From assembly GCA_905198125.1 (NCBI GenBank), contig CAJKBH010000008.1, forward strand, positions 29,129-93,128: a DNA stretch of 64,000 bases, given 5' to 3'. A program made the position numbers and the translations under genes. Numbering within the stretch: position 1 is the first letter of the stretch; every line of letters starts with the position of its first letter. Under the pieces are notes generated by a model. The model was given only the letters and a program-made list of their open reading frames with translations. It made no database searches and was not told the origin of the DNA. This DNA comes from an uncultured Porphyromonadaceae bacterium (GTDB lineage: Bacteria > Bacteroidota > Bacteroidia > Bacteroidales > Muribaculaceae). Below are positions 26,976-35,081 of this stretch, piece after piece.

Positions 26976-27317
26976 ATGGACTGGAAAGACGCCTTGGGGT
27001 CACTGCTTCAGGAGGGCAACCTGCCTGAGGGAGAGCCGGACGCTCCCGAAACCGAAGCTATGCCTGCCGACTCAAAGACGGTGCAGAAATCTCCCGTGCA
27101 TGTCCTGATAGAGAAAAAGGGACGTGCCGGAAAGACCGCAACCATCGTGGAGGGTTTCGACTGCCCGGACGAGACGCTGCAGGAAGTGGCGCGCCAACTG
27201 AAACGCCGGCTCGGCGTGGGCGGCTCCGCCCGTGGCGGCGAGATTCTGATTCAGGGCAATCTGCCGGCCAAGGTCAAGGAGGCCCTGACGGACATGGGAT
27301 ATAAAGTGAAAGGGTAA
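26976..27317 (+). CDS. SUI1/eIF1-family translation factor homologue
   Basis: Small protein of the SUI1 (eIF1/YciH) family; the bacterial role is not well established, but eukaryotic eIF1 monitors start-codon choice. Starting at the ATG at 26976 it has 113 residues: an acidic variable N-terminal part, then the SUI1 fold VLIEKKGRAGKTATIVEGF, LKRRLGVGGSARGGEILIQG and VKEALTDMGYKVKG, which matches family signatures well. The upstream in-frame TTG at 26970 lies inside the previous gene and is unlikely to be the start. Its stop codon overlaps the ATG of the helicase-nuclease gene by one base (TAATG), so translation is coupled. Confidence 0.9.
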   Translation: MDWKDALGSLLQEGNLPEGEPDAPETEAMPADSKTVQKSPVHVLIEKKGRAGKTATIVEGFDCPDETLQEVARQLKRRLGVGGSARGGEILIQGNLPAKVKEALTDMGYKVKG

Positions 27318-30300
27318 TGCTGACTCTACAGAAAGCATCGGCCGGGTCGGGCAAGACGTACGCCTTGACCCGGCATTTCATTCACTTCCTGATCGCTGTC
27401 AAGCCGGAAGGGGCGTCCGCATACCGTCTGCGCACCGACGACGAGATTCTGGACGGCATTCGCCGCATACTGGCCATCACCTTCACCAACAAGGCCACCA
27501 ACGAGATGCAGATGCGCATCATCGACAAGCTGGACGACCTGGCCAACTACAACGGTGGCCCGGACCGCCCGGATTATCTCGACGACTTCATGAAGGAATT
27601 CAAGGTGCCGGCCGGGAAGATAAGCGAAATCGCCGGCAACGCCCTGAAGATGCTGCTGAACAATTATTCCGACTTCAACGTCTCCACCATCGACTCGTTC
27701 TTCCAGCTGGTGCTCCGCACGCTGGCTTACGAGTGCGGCGTGATGGACGCCTATCAGGTGGAACTTGAAAGCAACTACGTGTCGCGCATGGGCCTTAACG
27801 GCGCCCTGGATGCCGTAGACAATCCCCGTGACCCGGATTCCCGCGAAATCCGGATATGGCTGCAACGAATCATGGACAACGAGGAGGGCACGGCATGGAA
27901 CATATTCCAGAAACGGGAGTCCGGCCATCCCAACAGCTCGACGCCCTATCAGGCCCTGCTCGCCGACTTCCAGCGCATCGACAACGAGGAGTTCCGCAAG
28001 ATACGCGGCAAGCTGGAGGAATACCTGAACGACAACACCGACATCCTGAACCTCTACAATGAGCTGGAGGACAAACATAATAAGGAGAAAAGACGTCATT
28101 ACCGCGCCATGACCGCCGAGGCGCAGGCTGTCATAGACACGGCCACCGACCCGGACCAGCTGACGGCCACGCGCACGGATGCCGGCAAGCCCTTCGGCGC
28201 GGCCCGGAAGATACTGCAGCTCAAGCCCCTCAGGTTCAAAAGCGTGACATTCCTCGACCCCGACAGATTCTGGGGCAAGAAGTCGATAGAGGCCAATGTG
28301 GCCAAGGACAGCCGTTGGGCCGCGCGCAAGGAACATTACCTGAAGATGCAGGAAGCCTACGGGCTGTGGAAGGCTTCGTTCGAGACTCTGTGGGAGTCCC
28401 TGCGCGTCAGCTTCCCCTTCCTGGGGCTGCTAAAGGCCGTGTCGAAACGGCGCCTGGACTACCTGCGCGAGAACGGCGCCGTGGAACTCGGCGAGACATC
28501 CATGATCCTGCACAGGTTCATCAAGGACACCGACACTCCCTTTGTGTACGAACGTCTCGGCACCATGTTGAACCATCTGCTGATAGACGAATTCCAAGAC
28601 ACATCCGAAATGCAGTGGGTCAATCTCAGCCCGCTGGTCAGGGAGAGTCTGTCGCGCGGCAACGACAACCTGATAATCGGCGACGCGAAACAGAGCATAT
28701 ACCGTTTCCGCAACGCCGAGCCGGAACTGATCAACACTCGCGTGGAGCGGGAGCTGAACGGCGAGTTCGGCGCCGGAGCCGTGGAGACAGCCGGCCACAA
28801 ACCGTCGGAAAACGCCAACTGGCGCTCCGACCCGCGGATAGTGGAATGGAACAATTCGCTGTTCAGTTTCATCATACGCCATCTCGGCGAGATTGTCTCG
28901 CCCGATGACCCGGAACGCCGCGCGGCAGTGGCCCGTAAGTTCGGCGACCTGTACAGCAATGTCTGCCAGACACCGCAGCGTAAAGGGACGGGATATGTGG
29001 AAGTCCGCGTCATGGGCCGCGGCGAAAATCCCGAGGACGAGGCATTGACCAAGATTCTCGACACGCTGAAACGCGGTTACAGCCAGAAGGACATCTGCAT
29101 ATTGACACGCACCAACACCGACGGCACGGCCATGGTGGAACGGCTGCAGCAATACAACAGGGAACGCGACCCCGAGGATCCCGACCAGCCGGAACTGGAG
29201 TTCATCAGCGAGCAGTCGCTGTTGGTGGCTAACTCGGTGGCCGTGCGCGACGTGGTGACCATACTCGAGGCTATCAACCGCAGCACGATGCCCAGACGCA
29301 ATGACGGCAAGGAAGCGGAGCACAAGGGTCCCGGCGACATCCGCGACCTGGAATGCCACATACTGCTGTACCGTCAGATGCACCCCGACAAATCGATCGA
29401 CGAGTGTCTGAAATGCATTCAGAACGAGGTGCTGGACGTCTCGCCCATCATCGACATGCTGCGCGAAATGCAGACCACCGCCCTGCCGGCGCTTGTGGAG
29501 GCCATAATCGCCAATTTCATGGCCGGCGAATTCCGGCAGCTCGCCATAGACCAGGCCGCGTTCCTGGCGGCGTTCCAGGATGCCGTCATCGAATACTGCG
29601 ACGGTCACCCGGCCGACCTCCCCTCTTTCCTCGCCTGGTGGGAGCGCAAGAAACGCACCCTGGCCATATCCTCGCCCGACGATCTGGACGCCATCTCCAT
29701 AATGACCACACACAAATCGAAGGGCCTGGAGTTTCCCGTGGTGATCATCACCCATCCGCTGTCGGACAAGACCAGGCTGGGCGATTTCGTCAGCGGCAAG
29801 GAATGGCGCTGGGTACCGAAGTCGCAGCTGAAACTCGCCGACAAAGACATCGATGACCGGTTCCCTCCATACGTACCCGTACAGGTCACGGAAAAGCTGA
29901 AGGAGACATCGCTGCGCGACCTTCTGTACGAAAACTACGACCTGGAGACCATGGACACGCTCAACCTGCTGTATGTGGCGTTGACGCGTGCCAAGAACGA
30001 ACTGTACGTCTACGACCGTATGCCGGAGAAGGATTACTCCGACAAGCCGGTGCGCAGCCTGGCCGGTTTCGTGCTTGACTTTCTTGAATGTGACACATGC
30101 GACGGCGGCCGGTGGCGCCGCGACGAATGGACCCCCGCGGAGCACCTGTCCTGGCCGGACTCCTACGACAGCGAGGACGGCGTGACCGTCACATACGGCC
30201 AACAGCCCTCGGCCGAAACCGTACTGGCCCGCAAACGGCACGAGGAGGAAAAGAGGCTGGCCGAAAATTCCGGACACCCGGAACCGGAGGCGCGCAACGT

Positions 30301-30853
30301 CCGGGGATATATGTCGGCCATGCCTCCCGAAAGCATCAAGTGCCGCGTGGACAACCTGACCCAGTACGTGGACAGCGAGGATTACGACGACGATGACAGC
30401 CGCGACCCGCGTTCGATGGGCAACGTATGCCACGGCATAATGGAGCGCGTAGTGACTTTGGCCGACCTGCCGCGCGAGATACGCCGCGCCGTCATCCTCG
30501 GACTCGTGCCTCAAGGCGCCACGTATGTTGACAAACTCTCCGAACGCCTGCACGACGCCCCGGCCGAGGTGTGTCGATGGTTCGGAGGCGGCTGCCGCGT
30601 CGTGACCGAACGCCCGTTGCTCAATCACCGCAACGACATGCGCCGTCCCGACCGCATCATGATATGGCCCGACGGCTCGGCCGACATCGTGGACTATAAA
30701 TTCGGCAAACGGATGGACCGCCGCCACGACGCCCAGGTGAAGCGATACGTAGACTATCTGAAGGACACCACCCGCTACACCGCCGTCCGCGGCTGGCTCT
30801 ACTACGTATTCGAGGACGACCCCGCATCGCAAGTAATCCGCGTCGCCGATTAA
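27317..30853 (+). CDS. AddA/RecB-like UvrD-family helicase-exonuclease
   Basis: Large helicase-nuclease of the double-strand-break repair type. The 1178-residue product has Walker A ASAGSGKT at residues 7-14, ITFTNKATNEMQ (motif Ia), Walker B/DEXQ motif IDEFQDTSEMQW (DEFQD at 424-428), GDAKQSIYRFRNAEP (motif III), ISIMTTHKSKGLEFPVV (motif V region) and NLLYVALTRAKNELY (motif VI). The C-terminal part holds a PD-(D/E)XK RecB-type nuclease: CHGIMERV, RPDRIMI and DYKFGK (Asp1126-Lys1128), so both activities look intact. AddA and RecB normally work with AddB or RecC; no such partner lies next to it in this window. Coupled to the SUI1 gene by a one-base overlap. Confidence 0.9.
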   Translation: MLTLQKASAGSGKTYALTRHFIHFLIAVKPEGASAYRLRTDDEILDGIRRILAITFTNKATNEMQMRIIDKLDDLANYNGGPDRPDYLDDFMKEFKVPAGKISEIAGNALKMLLNNYSDFNVSTIDSFFQLVLRTLAYECGVMDAYQVELESNYVSRMGLNGALDAVDNPRDPDSREIRIWLQRIMDNEEGTAWNIFQKRESGHPNSSTPYQALLADFQRIDNEEFRKIRGKLEEYLNDNTDILNLYNELEDKHNKEKRRHYRAMTAEAQAVIDTATDPDQLTATRTDAGKPFGAARKILQLKPLRFKSVTFLDPDRFWGKKSIEANVAKDSRWAARKEHYLKMQEAYGLWKASFETLWESLRVSFPFLGLLKAVSKRRLDYLRENGAVELGETSMILHRFIKDTDTPFVYERLGTMLNHLLIDEFQDTSEMQWVNLSPLVRESLSRGNDNLIIGDAKQSIYRFRNAEPELINTRVERELNGEFGAGAVETAGHKPSENANWRSDPRIVEWNNSLFSFIIRHLGEIVSPDDPERRAAVARKFGDLYSNVCQTPQRKGTGYVEVRVMGRGENPEDEALTKILDTLKRGYSQKDICILTRTNTDGTAMVERLQQYNRERDPEDPDQPELEFISEQSLLVANSVAVRDVVTILEAINRSTMPRRNDGKEAEHKGPGDIRDLECHILLYRQMHPDKSIDECLKCIQNEVLDVSPIIDMLREMQTTALPALVEAIIANFMAGEFRQLAIDQAAFLAAFQDAVIEYCDGHPADLPSFLAWWERKKRTLAISSPDDLDAISIMTTHKSKGLEFPVVIITHPLSDKTRLGDFVSGKEWRWVPKSQLKLADKDIDDRFPPYVPVQVTEKLKETSLRDLLYENYDLETMDTLNLLYVALTRAKNELYVYDRMPEKDYSDKPVRSLAGFVLDFLECDTCDGGRWRRDEWTPAEHLSWPDSYDSEDGVTVTYGQQPSAETVLARKRHEEEKRLAENSGHPEPEARNVRGYMSAMPPESIKCRVDNLTQYVDSEDYDDDDSRDPRSMGNVCHGIMERVVTLADLPREIRRAVILGLVPQGATYVDKLSERLHDAPAEVCRWFGGGCRVVTERPLLNHRNDMRRPDRIMIWPDGSADIVDYKFGKRMDRRHDAQVKRYVDYLKDTTRYTAVRGWLYYVFEDDPASQVIRVAD

Positions 30854-30970
30854 CACGCCGATTTGTCGGCAGATCAAGTGACAGTCCGAAGGATCCTGCT
30901 CTTTGAGGGGATATAGAAAGGATACGCGATATGTTAATATTTTTTAACACGCACTAATTAAACAAAACAA
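30854..30970. other. Spacer after the helicase-nuclease gene
   Basis: Nothing convincing is seen: no hairpin with a T-run and no reading frame. The 500-base gap up to 31353 is otherwise filled by the promoter and structured RNA copy 2. Confidence 0.6.
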
Positions 30971-31000
30971 CTTGCGATTCAAAATTATTGATTAAATTTG
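30971..31000 (+). promoter_or_regulatory. Promoter of structured RNA copy 2
   Basis: CTTG at 30971-30974, an 18-base spacer and TAAATTTG at 30993-31000; predicted start near 31007. Confidence 0.75.
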
Positions 31001-31006
31001 CAATCG

Positions 31007-31310
31007 CAGACCGTAACGCAGAAGCCCGGTCAGGGTTAAGTGGCGGGATGCGGACATAATGAAAAGCGTTTACTGCGCTATTTCTTGACTCGTTGAAATC
31101 TGGAAAATTTCTTAGGTATAGTCGGGAAATCGGCAAGCGGTAGATGCCTTGTGGATATGTATATTCCATTGTCTTCATGCTTAACCGCATGAAGCATCAA
31201 TGATACATATTCTGCGTGAGGCTTCTGCATCGTTTGCCCTTTCTGCTATACCGGGCATTCCAGAGCCTCAACGAGCGGAAGGGCAACAGTACGGCTCTCA
31301 CGCTTTTTTT
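31007..31310 (+). ncRNA. Structured leader RNA, copy 2 of 3
   Basis: About 304 nt, homologous to 18219-18517 and to minus-strand 49491-49874. Elements: hairpin AGCG(TTTACTG)CGCT; hairpin CTTGACT (31084-31090)/AGTCGGG (31120-31126), differing from copy 1 by compensatory and wobble changes, around GAAAT-loop-ATTTC; GCAAGCGGTAGATG (31133-31146); closing helix GCGTGAG (31214-31220)/CTCACGC (31297-31303) followed by seven T residues; internal TTGCCC (31234-31239) that can pair with nearby GGGCA (31253-31257) or with distal GCGGAAGGGCAA (31275-31286). It ends 43 nt before the ATG at 31354. The strong U-run suggests default termination with regulated read-through into the six-gene operon. Confidence 0.88.
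31297..31310 (+). terminator. Terminator-like 3' end of structured RNA copy 2
   Basis: 3' strand CTCACGC of the closing helix (partner GCGTGAG at 31214-31220) directly followed by TTTTTTT; the best terminator of the three copies. Confidence 0.75.
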
Positions 31311-31353
31311 GCATATAAACGTCTATGAGTGAGCCCATAGCAATTTTAAGGTG

Positions 31354-31842
31354 ATGAAACTATTCAGAATTTCGTTGCTGCTATGTGCATTCCTGTCAGG
31401 GTCGCTGTCCGTATTGTCCAAGGATTGCGAGACTTACGACAGAGACTATATAGTGGAAGGTGCCGGTAATGCCTCGCAAGGCAATTATCTTGTCAAGGTT
31501 ACAGTTTCAAGCAACAATAAGAATCTTGACGATTCAGAATTGGTAACGGCAGCAGTCCATGGGGTAATCTTCCGAGGGTTCGTGATCACGGATAATAATC
31601 ACACTCAGAAACCAATGTCATCAAACGCACAGGATGAGGTAAGACATCTGGACTTCTATTGCAACTTTTTTTCCAAGGATGGCACAGCCTCGACATTCGG
31701 TGATATTATACCCGGCACAAGACAGGTTTTGAAGTCCGGCAAAAAATATAAAATATCTGCTGTTGCTAATGTACGAAAGGAATCATTGCGAAAATACCTG
31801 ACGGATGCGGGTGTGATCAAGAATCTGAACAGCATCTTTTAA
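31354..31842 (+). CDS. Secreted protein of unknown function, first gene of a six-gene envelope operon
   Basis: Not recognised. Starting at the ATG at 31354 (the preceding in-frame GTG is less likely) it encodes 162 residues with a clear signal peptide (MKLFRISLLLCAFLSGSLSVLS) and a mature part containing DYIVEGAGNASQGNYLVKVT and LKSGKKYKISAVANVRKESL; the pattern is beta-rich without known catalytic residues. It lies 43 nt after structured RNA copy 2 and 10 bases before a lipoprotein gene, so it heads the operon. The whole operon is AT-richer than the addA-like and gldE genes on either side. Confidence 0.75.
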   Translation: MKLFRISLLLCAFLSGSLSVLSKDCETYDRDYIVEGAGNASQGNYLVKVTVSSNNKNLDDSELVTAAVHGVIFRGFVITDNNHTQKPMSSNAQDEVRHLDFYCNFFSKDGTASTFGDIIPGTRQVLKSGKKYKISAVANVRKESLRKYLTDAGVIKNLNSIF

Positions 31843-31852
31843 ATCTCCTGAT

Positions 31853-32362
31853 ATGAATACATTAAGAGTTATTAAACAAGCTCTGAAAGCCGTTGTGTTG
31901 TATTTGTCAGCGATGGTTGCATTATGTATGCTGAATTCCTGCAAGACCACCGTACAGATACAATCAGAATATGCCTATGTGCAAATGCAACCCGAATGCA
32001 TCTCCTATAATAGTGATGGAAGTTTGGTTTTGCGTTCCTGGGGGATGGGCTCTGATAAAAATTCCGCTATAGAGAATGCAAAAAGGAACGCATTGGAAAC
32101 AGTGGTGTTCAAAGGCATAAACGGCAGTTGTTTTGTCAGTCCTTTAATATCGGAGCCAAACGTTCGTGAAAGAAATCCGGATTATTTCAACGATTTATTA
32201 GGGAATCCGTCAAATTATTCACGCTACATTGAAACCAGCAAAGCCGATTCGAATCAAATACACGCAAAGGCCGAATCAATGCAGAATTGGTCCATAGTAG
32301 CAACAGTTGATATTAAAGGGCTTAGAAGGCAACTTGTCATGGATAAAATAATACCGGATTGA
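31853..32362 (+). CDS. Lipoprotein, possibly LPP20/FlgT-like
   Basis: The 169-residue product carries a lipoprotein signal (hydrophobic stretch ending LNSC, Cys at about residue 29) and so is likely anchored in the envelope. The segment SWGMGSDKNSAIENAKRNALETVVF has the glycine-then-alanine helix pattern of LPP20/FlgT-N-type domains, which take part in envelope assemblies in other bacteria; this link is tentative. The C-terminus returns to a strand pattern (NWSIVATVDIKGLRR). The next gene starts one base after its stop codon, so they are tightly coupled. Confidence 0.7.
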   Translation: MNTLRVIKQALKAVVLYLSAMVALCMLNSCKTTVQIQSEYAYVQMQPECISYNSDGSLVLRSWGMGSDKNSAIENAKRNALETVVFKGINGSCFVSPLISEPNVRERNPDYFNDLLGNPSNYSRYIETSKADSNQIHAKAESMQNWSIVATVDIKGLRRQLVMDKIIPD

Positions 32363-32363
32363 A

Positions 32364-33323
32364 ATGAGAACAATATATAAGTGGATAATCATAGTTATAA
32401 TTGGGGTATTGTCTGACATATCCGTTTACTCGCAGGCCAAGAAACCGACACTCATGGTTCTCCCGGCCGAAGCCTGGTGCATGGAGCGAGGATACTTTCA
32501 GACTTATGAAAATCAGGGGAAAGTATCGAAGGTCCCTGATTATGAAACCGCATTTCAAGGGAATTCCGATTTGCTGAATGTCGTGACTAAAATTGGAGGT
32601 CTCATGGCAGACCGTCAATTCCCGTTGAAGGATATGCAATCTGCCATACGGGACATCAACAGATCGGAAGCTGAAGATGCAATGACCGTGAGTCGCGGAG
32701 GCAGCGGACTGGCAGAAACGCCCGTTGAAAAGTTATTGAGAAGAGCCAAGGCGGATATAATGGTGGAATTGGCATGGAAAATCAATCAACGGGGGCCTAA
32801 AAAGTCGGTGACGTACACTCTGCGTGGAATTGACGCATATTCCAACAAACAAGTGGCGGCAGCACAAGGAACGGGCACACCCTCGTTTTCGGCCGATGAA
32901 GCAGTATTGCTGGAAGAAGCAGTTGTCCAGCACATGGACAATTTTCTGGCTCAATTGCAGGCTCATTTTGACGATATGCTTGAAAATGGCCGGGAAGTAG
33001 TGATGAACGTAGCCATATTTGACACTGCTGCAGGATTGTCATTCGACGATGAGTTTAACGGAACTGAACTGACGGACATAATTGATGACTGGATGGCAGA
33101 GAACACTGTAAAACACAGGTACAGCCTTTCGGATGCCACGGACAAAAGGCTGAGTTTCGAGCAGGTACGGATACCGCTGTTCCAGAAAAACGGCAACGCA
33201 ATGGACACTCGTAATTTTGCCGTAGGCCTACGCAAATTCCTAAGCAAACCTCCATACAACATTCCCGTCAAATTGGTAACCAAGGGTCTTGGACGTGTGG
33301 AAGTCATCTTAGGAGAAAAATAA
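32364..33323 (+). CDS. DUF6175-like secreted protein
   Basis: The 319-residue product has a signal peptide (MRTIYKWIIIVIIGVLSDISVYSQ) and resembles a family I know from Bacteroidales genomes as DUF6175: KKPTLMVLPAEAWCMERGYF near the start, DIMVELAWKINQRGP in the middle, and DEFNGTELTDIIDDWMAENTV towards the end. The opening KPTLMVLP strand followed by a helical region recalls CsgG/LpoB-type proteins that act at the outer membrane, but I cannot show this. It sits between a lipoprotein gene (1-base gap) and another secreted-protein gene (6-base gap). Confidence 0.7.
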   Translation: MRTIYKWIIIVIIGVLSDISVYSQAKKPTLMVLPAEAWCMERGYFQTYENQGKVSKVPDYETAFQGNSDLLNVVTKIGGLMADRQFPLKDMQSAIRDINRSEAEDAMTVSRGGSGLAETPVEKLLRRAKADIMVELAWKINQRGPKKSVTYTLRGIDAYSNKQVAAAQGTGTPSFSADEAVLLEEAVVQHMDNFLAQLQAHFDDMLENGREVVMNVAIFDTAAGLSFDDEFNGTELTDIIDDWMAENTVKHRYSLSDATDKRLSFEQVRIPLFQKNGNAMDTRNFAVGLRKFLSKPPYNIPVKLVTKGLGRVEVILGEK

Positions 33324-33329
33324 TATAGT

Positions 33330-34253
33330 ATGCAACGGTGGATAATAGTCGGAATACTGCTGTCAATTCTATCCATTGGCAATGCATGTGTAATTGACAT
33401 GACGATAGTCGGATCGGAGCAATCTGAAGATGTTCCGAATGAAGTTCTTGATGCACTGTCTTCAAGATTTAAGGAGATAGCATCTCGTGCCGGGGTCGCC
33501 CAGGGGGAAATGGCCGGACGCTTTTTTCTTACGGGTAAATTCAGCAATGTATATGAAGATGTATTGGCCGGTCCTCCCGTCAGGACTGCCCTGCACACGA
33601 TGTTGACGATTTACATCGGCGACATGGAAAGTAAAGCCATATACTCGGCTGTGAGTCTTGATTTACGGGGTGTCGGGACTTCAAGACTGCGCGCATATAT
33701 CAACGCGTTAGGTCAGGTAAATGCAAAAAACGAGAACATCAGAGAATTCATAGAGGAAGGGAAGTCGAGAATCATAGAGTATTATGACAATTCGTATCCG
33801 CAATTGATTGAAAAGGCAAAGCAGGCATCAGATTTGCGACAATATGGCAAAGCCTTGTGGTTACTGTGCCAAGTCCCTGAATGTTCCAAAGGATGGCAAG
33901 CCTGCATGGAGTTGATTCCTGCAATGTATGAGTCGTATGTCGATTATGACGGTATGGAATTGCTGTCCAAGGCAAGCGCAATATGGGAAGGTTCGCCCAA
34001 TCCTGTCGGCGCAAGGAATGCATTATCATATATTCAACAGATAAAGCCAAATTCATCGGCTCATGGAGGTGCCGAGAAACTGATGGAAGAAATAGGGCAG
34101 GCGATGAAGAAGGAACGGAATTTTGTGTTGCACTCCGAATATAGGAGCAATATGGATTTGCGCAAGTTACAGTTACAGACAGCTAAAGAAATAGCAGCGG
34201 CTTATGCATCGTCCCTGCGCCGACCCGCAGCGATAATCAATTGGATACATTGA
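33330..34253 (+). CDS. Secreted protein of unknown function with helical C-terminal half
   Basis: The 307-residue product has an N-terminal signal sequence (MQRWIIVGILLSILSIGNAC; the Cys at residue 20 could be a lipidation site, although the -3 to -1 residues are atypical). An N-terminal alpha/beta part (CVIDMTIVGSEQ, then SRFKEIASRAGVAQ and MLTIYIGDMESKAIYSAVSLDL) is followed by GVGTSRLRAYINALGQVN and a TPR-like helical half containing YGKALWLLCQVPECSKGWQ. The GxGxSxxxAxxxAL pattern echoes the lipoprotein two genes upstream, suggesting related folds within the operon. No enzyme motif was seen. Confidence 0.7.
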   Translation: MQRWIIVGILLSILSIGNACVIDMTIVGSEQSEDVPNEVLDALSSRFKEIASRAGVAQGEMAGRFFLTGKFSNVYEDVLAGPPVRTALHTMLTIYIGDMESKAIYSAVSLDLRGVGTSRLRAYINALGQVNAKNENIREFIEEGKSRIIEYYDNSYPQLIEKAKQASDLRQYGKALWLLCQVPECSKGWQACMELIPAMYESYVDYDGMELLSKASAIWEGSPNPVGARNALSYIQQIKPNSSAHGGAEKLMEEIGQAMKKERNFVLHSEYRSNMDLRKLQLQTAKEIAAAYASSLRRPAAIINWIH

Positions 34254-34271
34254 CAAACAAAAAATAACAAC

Positions 34272-35081
34272 ATGATTGGGAAAAGAACATTGTTAGTGAT
34301 GATTGTGCTGACATCAATGATGTCGGCCATGGGATTCGAAGGCGAGATCAAATATCGAAGCTTTCGCAATATGTCACCCGAAGTGCTTGCCTCGCAGCCA
34401 TTGGTATTCAATGGTGAGAACACATGCACCATGATAGTGAAGGGAGACAAGATGTTGATTCAGGATGGCCGAAAGGGAACGGTTACTGTTCTGAAAGACG
34501 GCGTGATGACTGAATATGCGTCTTCCGATAATTCCGGATACTCATGTCCGGCTGTAAAATACAACGCATCGGCTTTTCAATTCCCCGCCAAGGAAACCGA
34601 TCAGACACGGGAAATGCTTGGAACGACAGCCATAAAATATATAAGCGACAAATCGGCGGCAGTGGGTATGGAATTATCGGGTTGGGTCATAAAAGATGAC
34701 TTCGGACTTTCACCTGCGGCGCTGGAAGTGTTGAATGCCGGCATGAATGTACCGGGCGTATTGACTAAATATACTATGACGACTTCCGCCCCATACGCGC
34801 AGTTTGTATGCAACGAAATTTTATCCATCACACCCCGGGAGGTGTCGGACAGCGAATTTGACATCATCCCTGCAAATGCGCAATTGGAAGTTGTGAAGGA
34901 TTGGAAGAAATATAAATATCATGATAAAAAGAATGAGGCCGCTGCAAAATTCCTTAAGGGAGACATGAAAGATGCCATGGGTATGGGCGACCTGATGACT
35001 AATTTCATGAAGACACATCCGGCACGCCCGCAAAAGGTCGACAAGACATCATACGATATCGATGAGGATTGGGATTTTTAA
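34272..35081 (+). CDS. Secreted DUF4412-like protein
   Basis: The 269-residue product has a signal peptide ending around residue 22 (MIGKRTLLVMIVLTSMMSAMG) and a mature part starting FEGEIKYRSF, with ENTCTMIVKGDKMLIQDGRKGTVTV compressed near residues 55-80. A periplasmic strand-rich domain beginning FEGEI and containing a GDKM strand is typical of DUF4412/GLPGLI-type Bacteroidetes proteins; assignment is by pattern only. The C-terminal 60 residues are helical and lysine-rich. Its 3' end overlaps the start of the next gene by 20 bases. Confidence 0.7.
   Translation: MIGKRTLLVMIVLTSMMSAMGFEGEIKYRSFRNMSPEVLASQPLVFNGENTCTMIVKGDKMLIQDGRKGTVTVLKDGVMTEYASSDNSGYSCPAVKYNASAFQFPAKETDQTREMLGTTAIKYISDKSAAVGMELSGWVIKDDFGLSPAALEVLNAGMNVPGVLTKYTMTTSAPYAQFVCNEILSITPREVSDSEFDIIPANAQLEVVKDWKKYKYHDKKNEAAAKFLKGDMKDAMGMGDLMTNFMKTHPARPQKVDKTSYDIDEDWDF

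Noticed and set aside
28430..30877. 815-residue minus-strand frame opposite the AddA-like gene
   Set aside because: Antisense shadow; no start signals and no recognisable protein features, while the plus-strand frame has all helicase and nuclease motifs.
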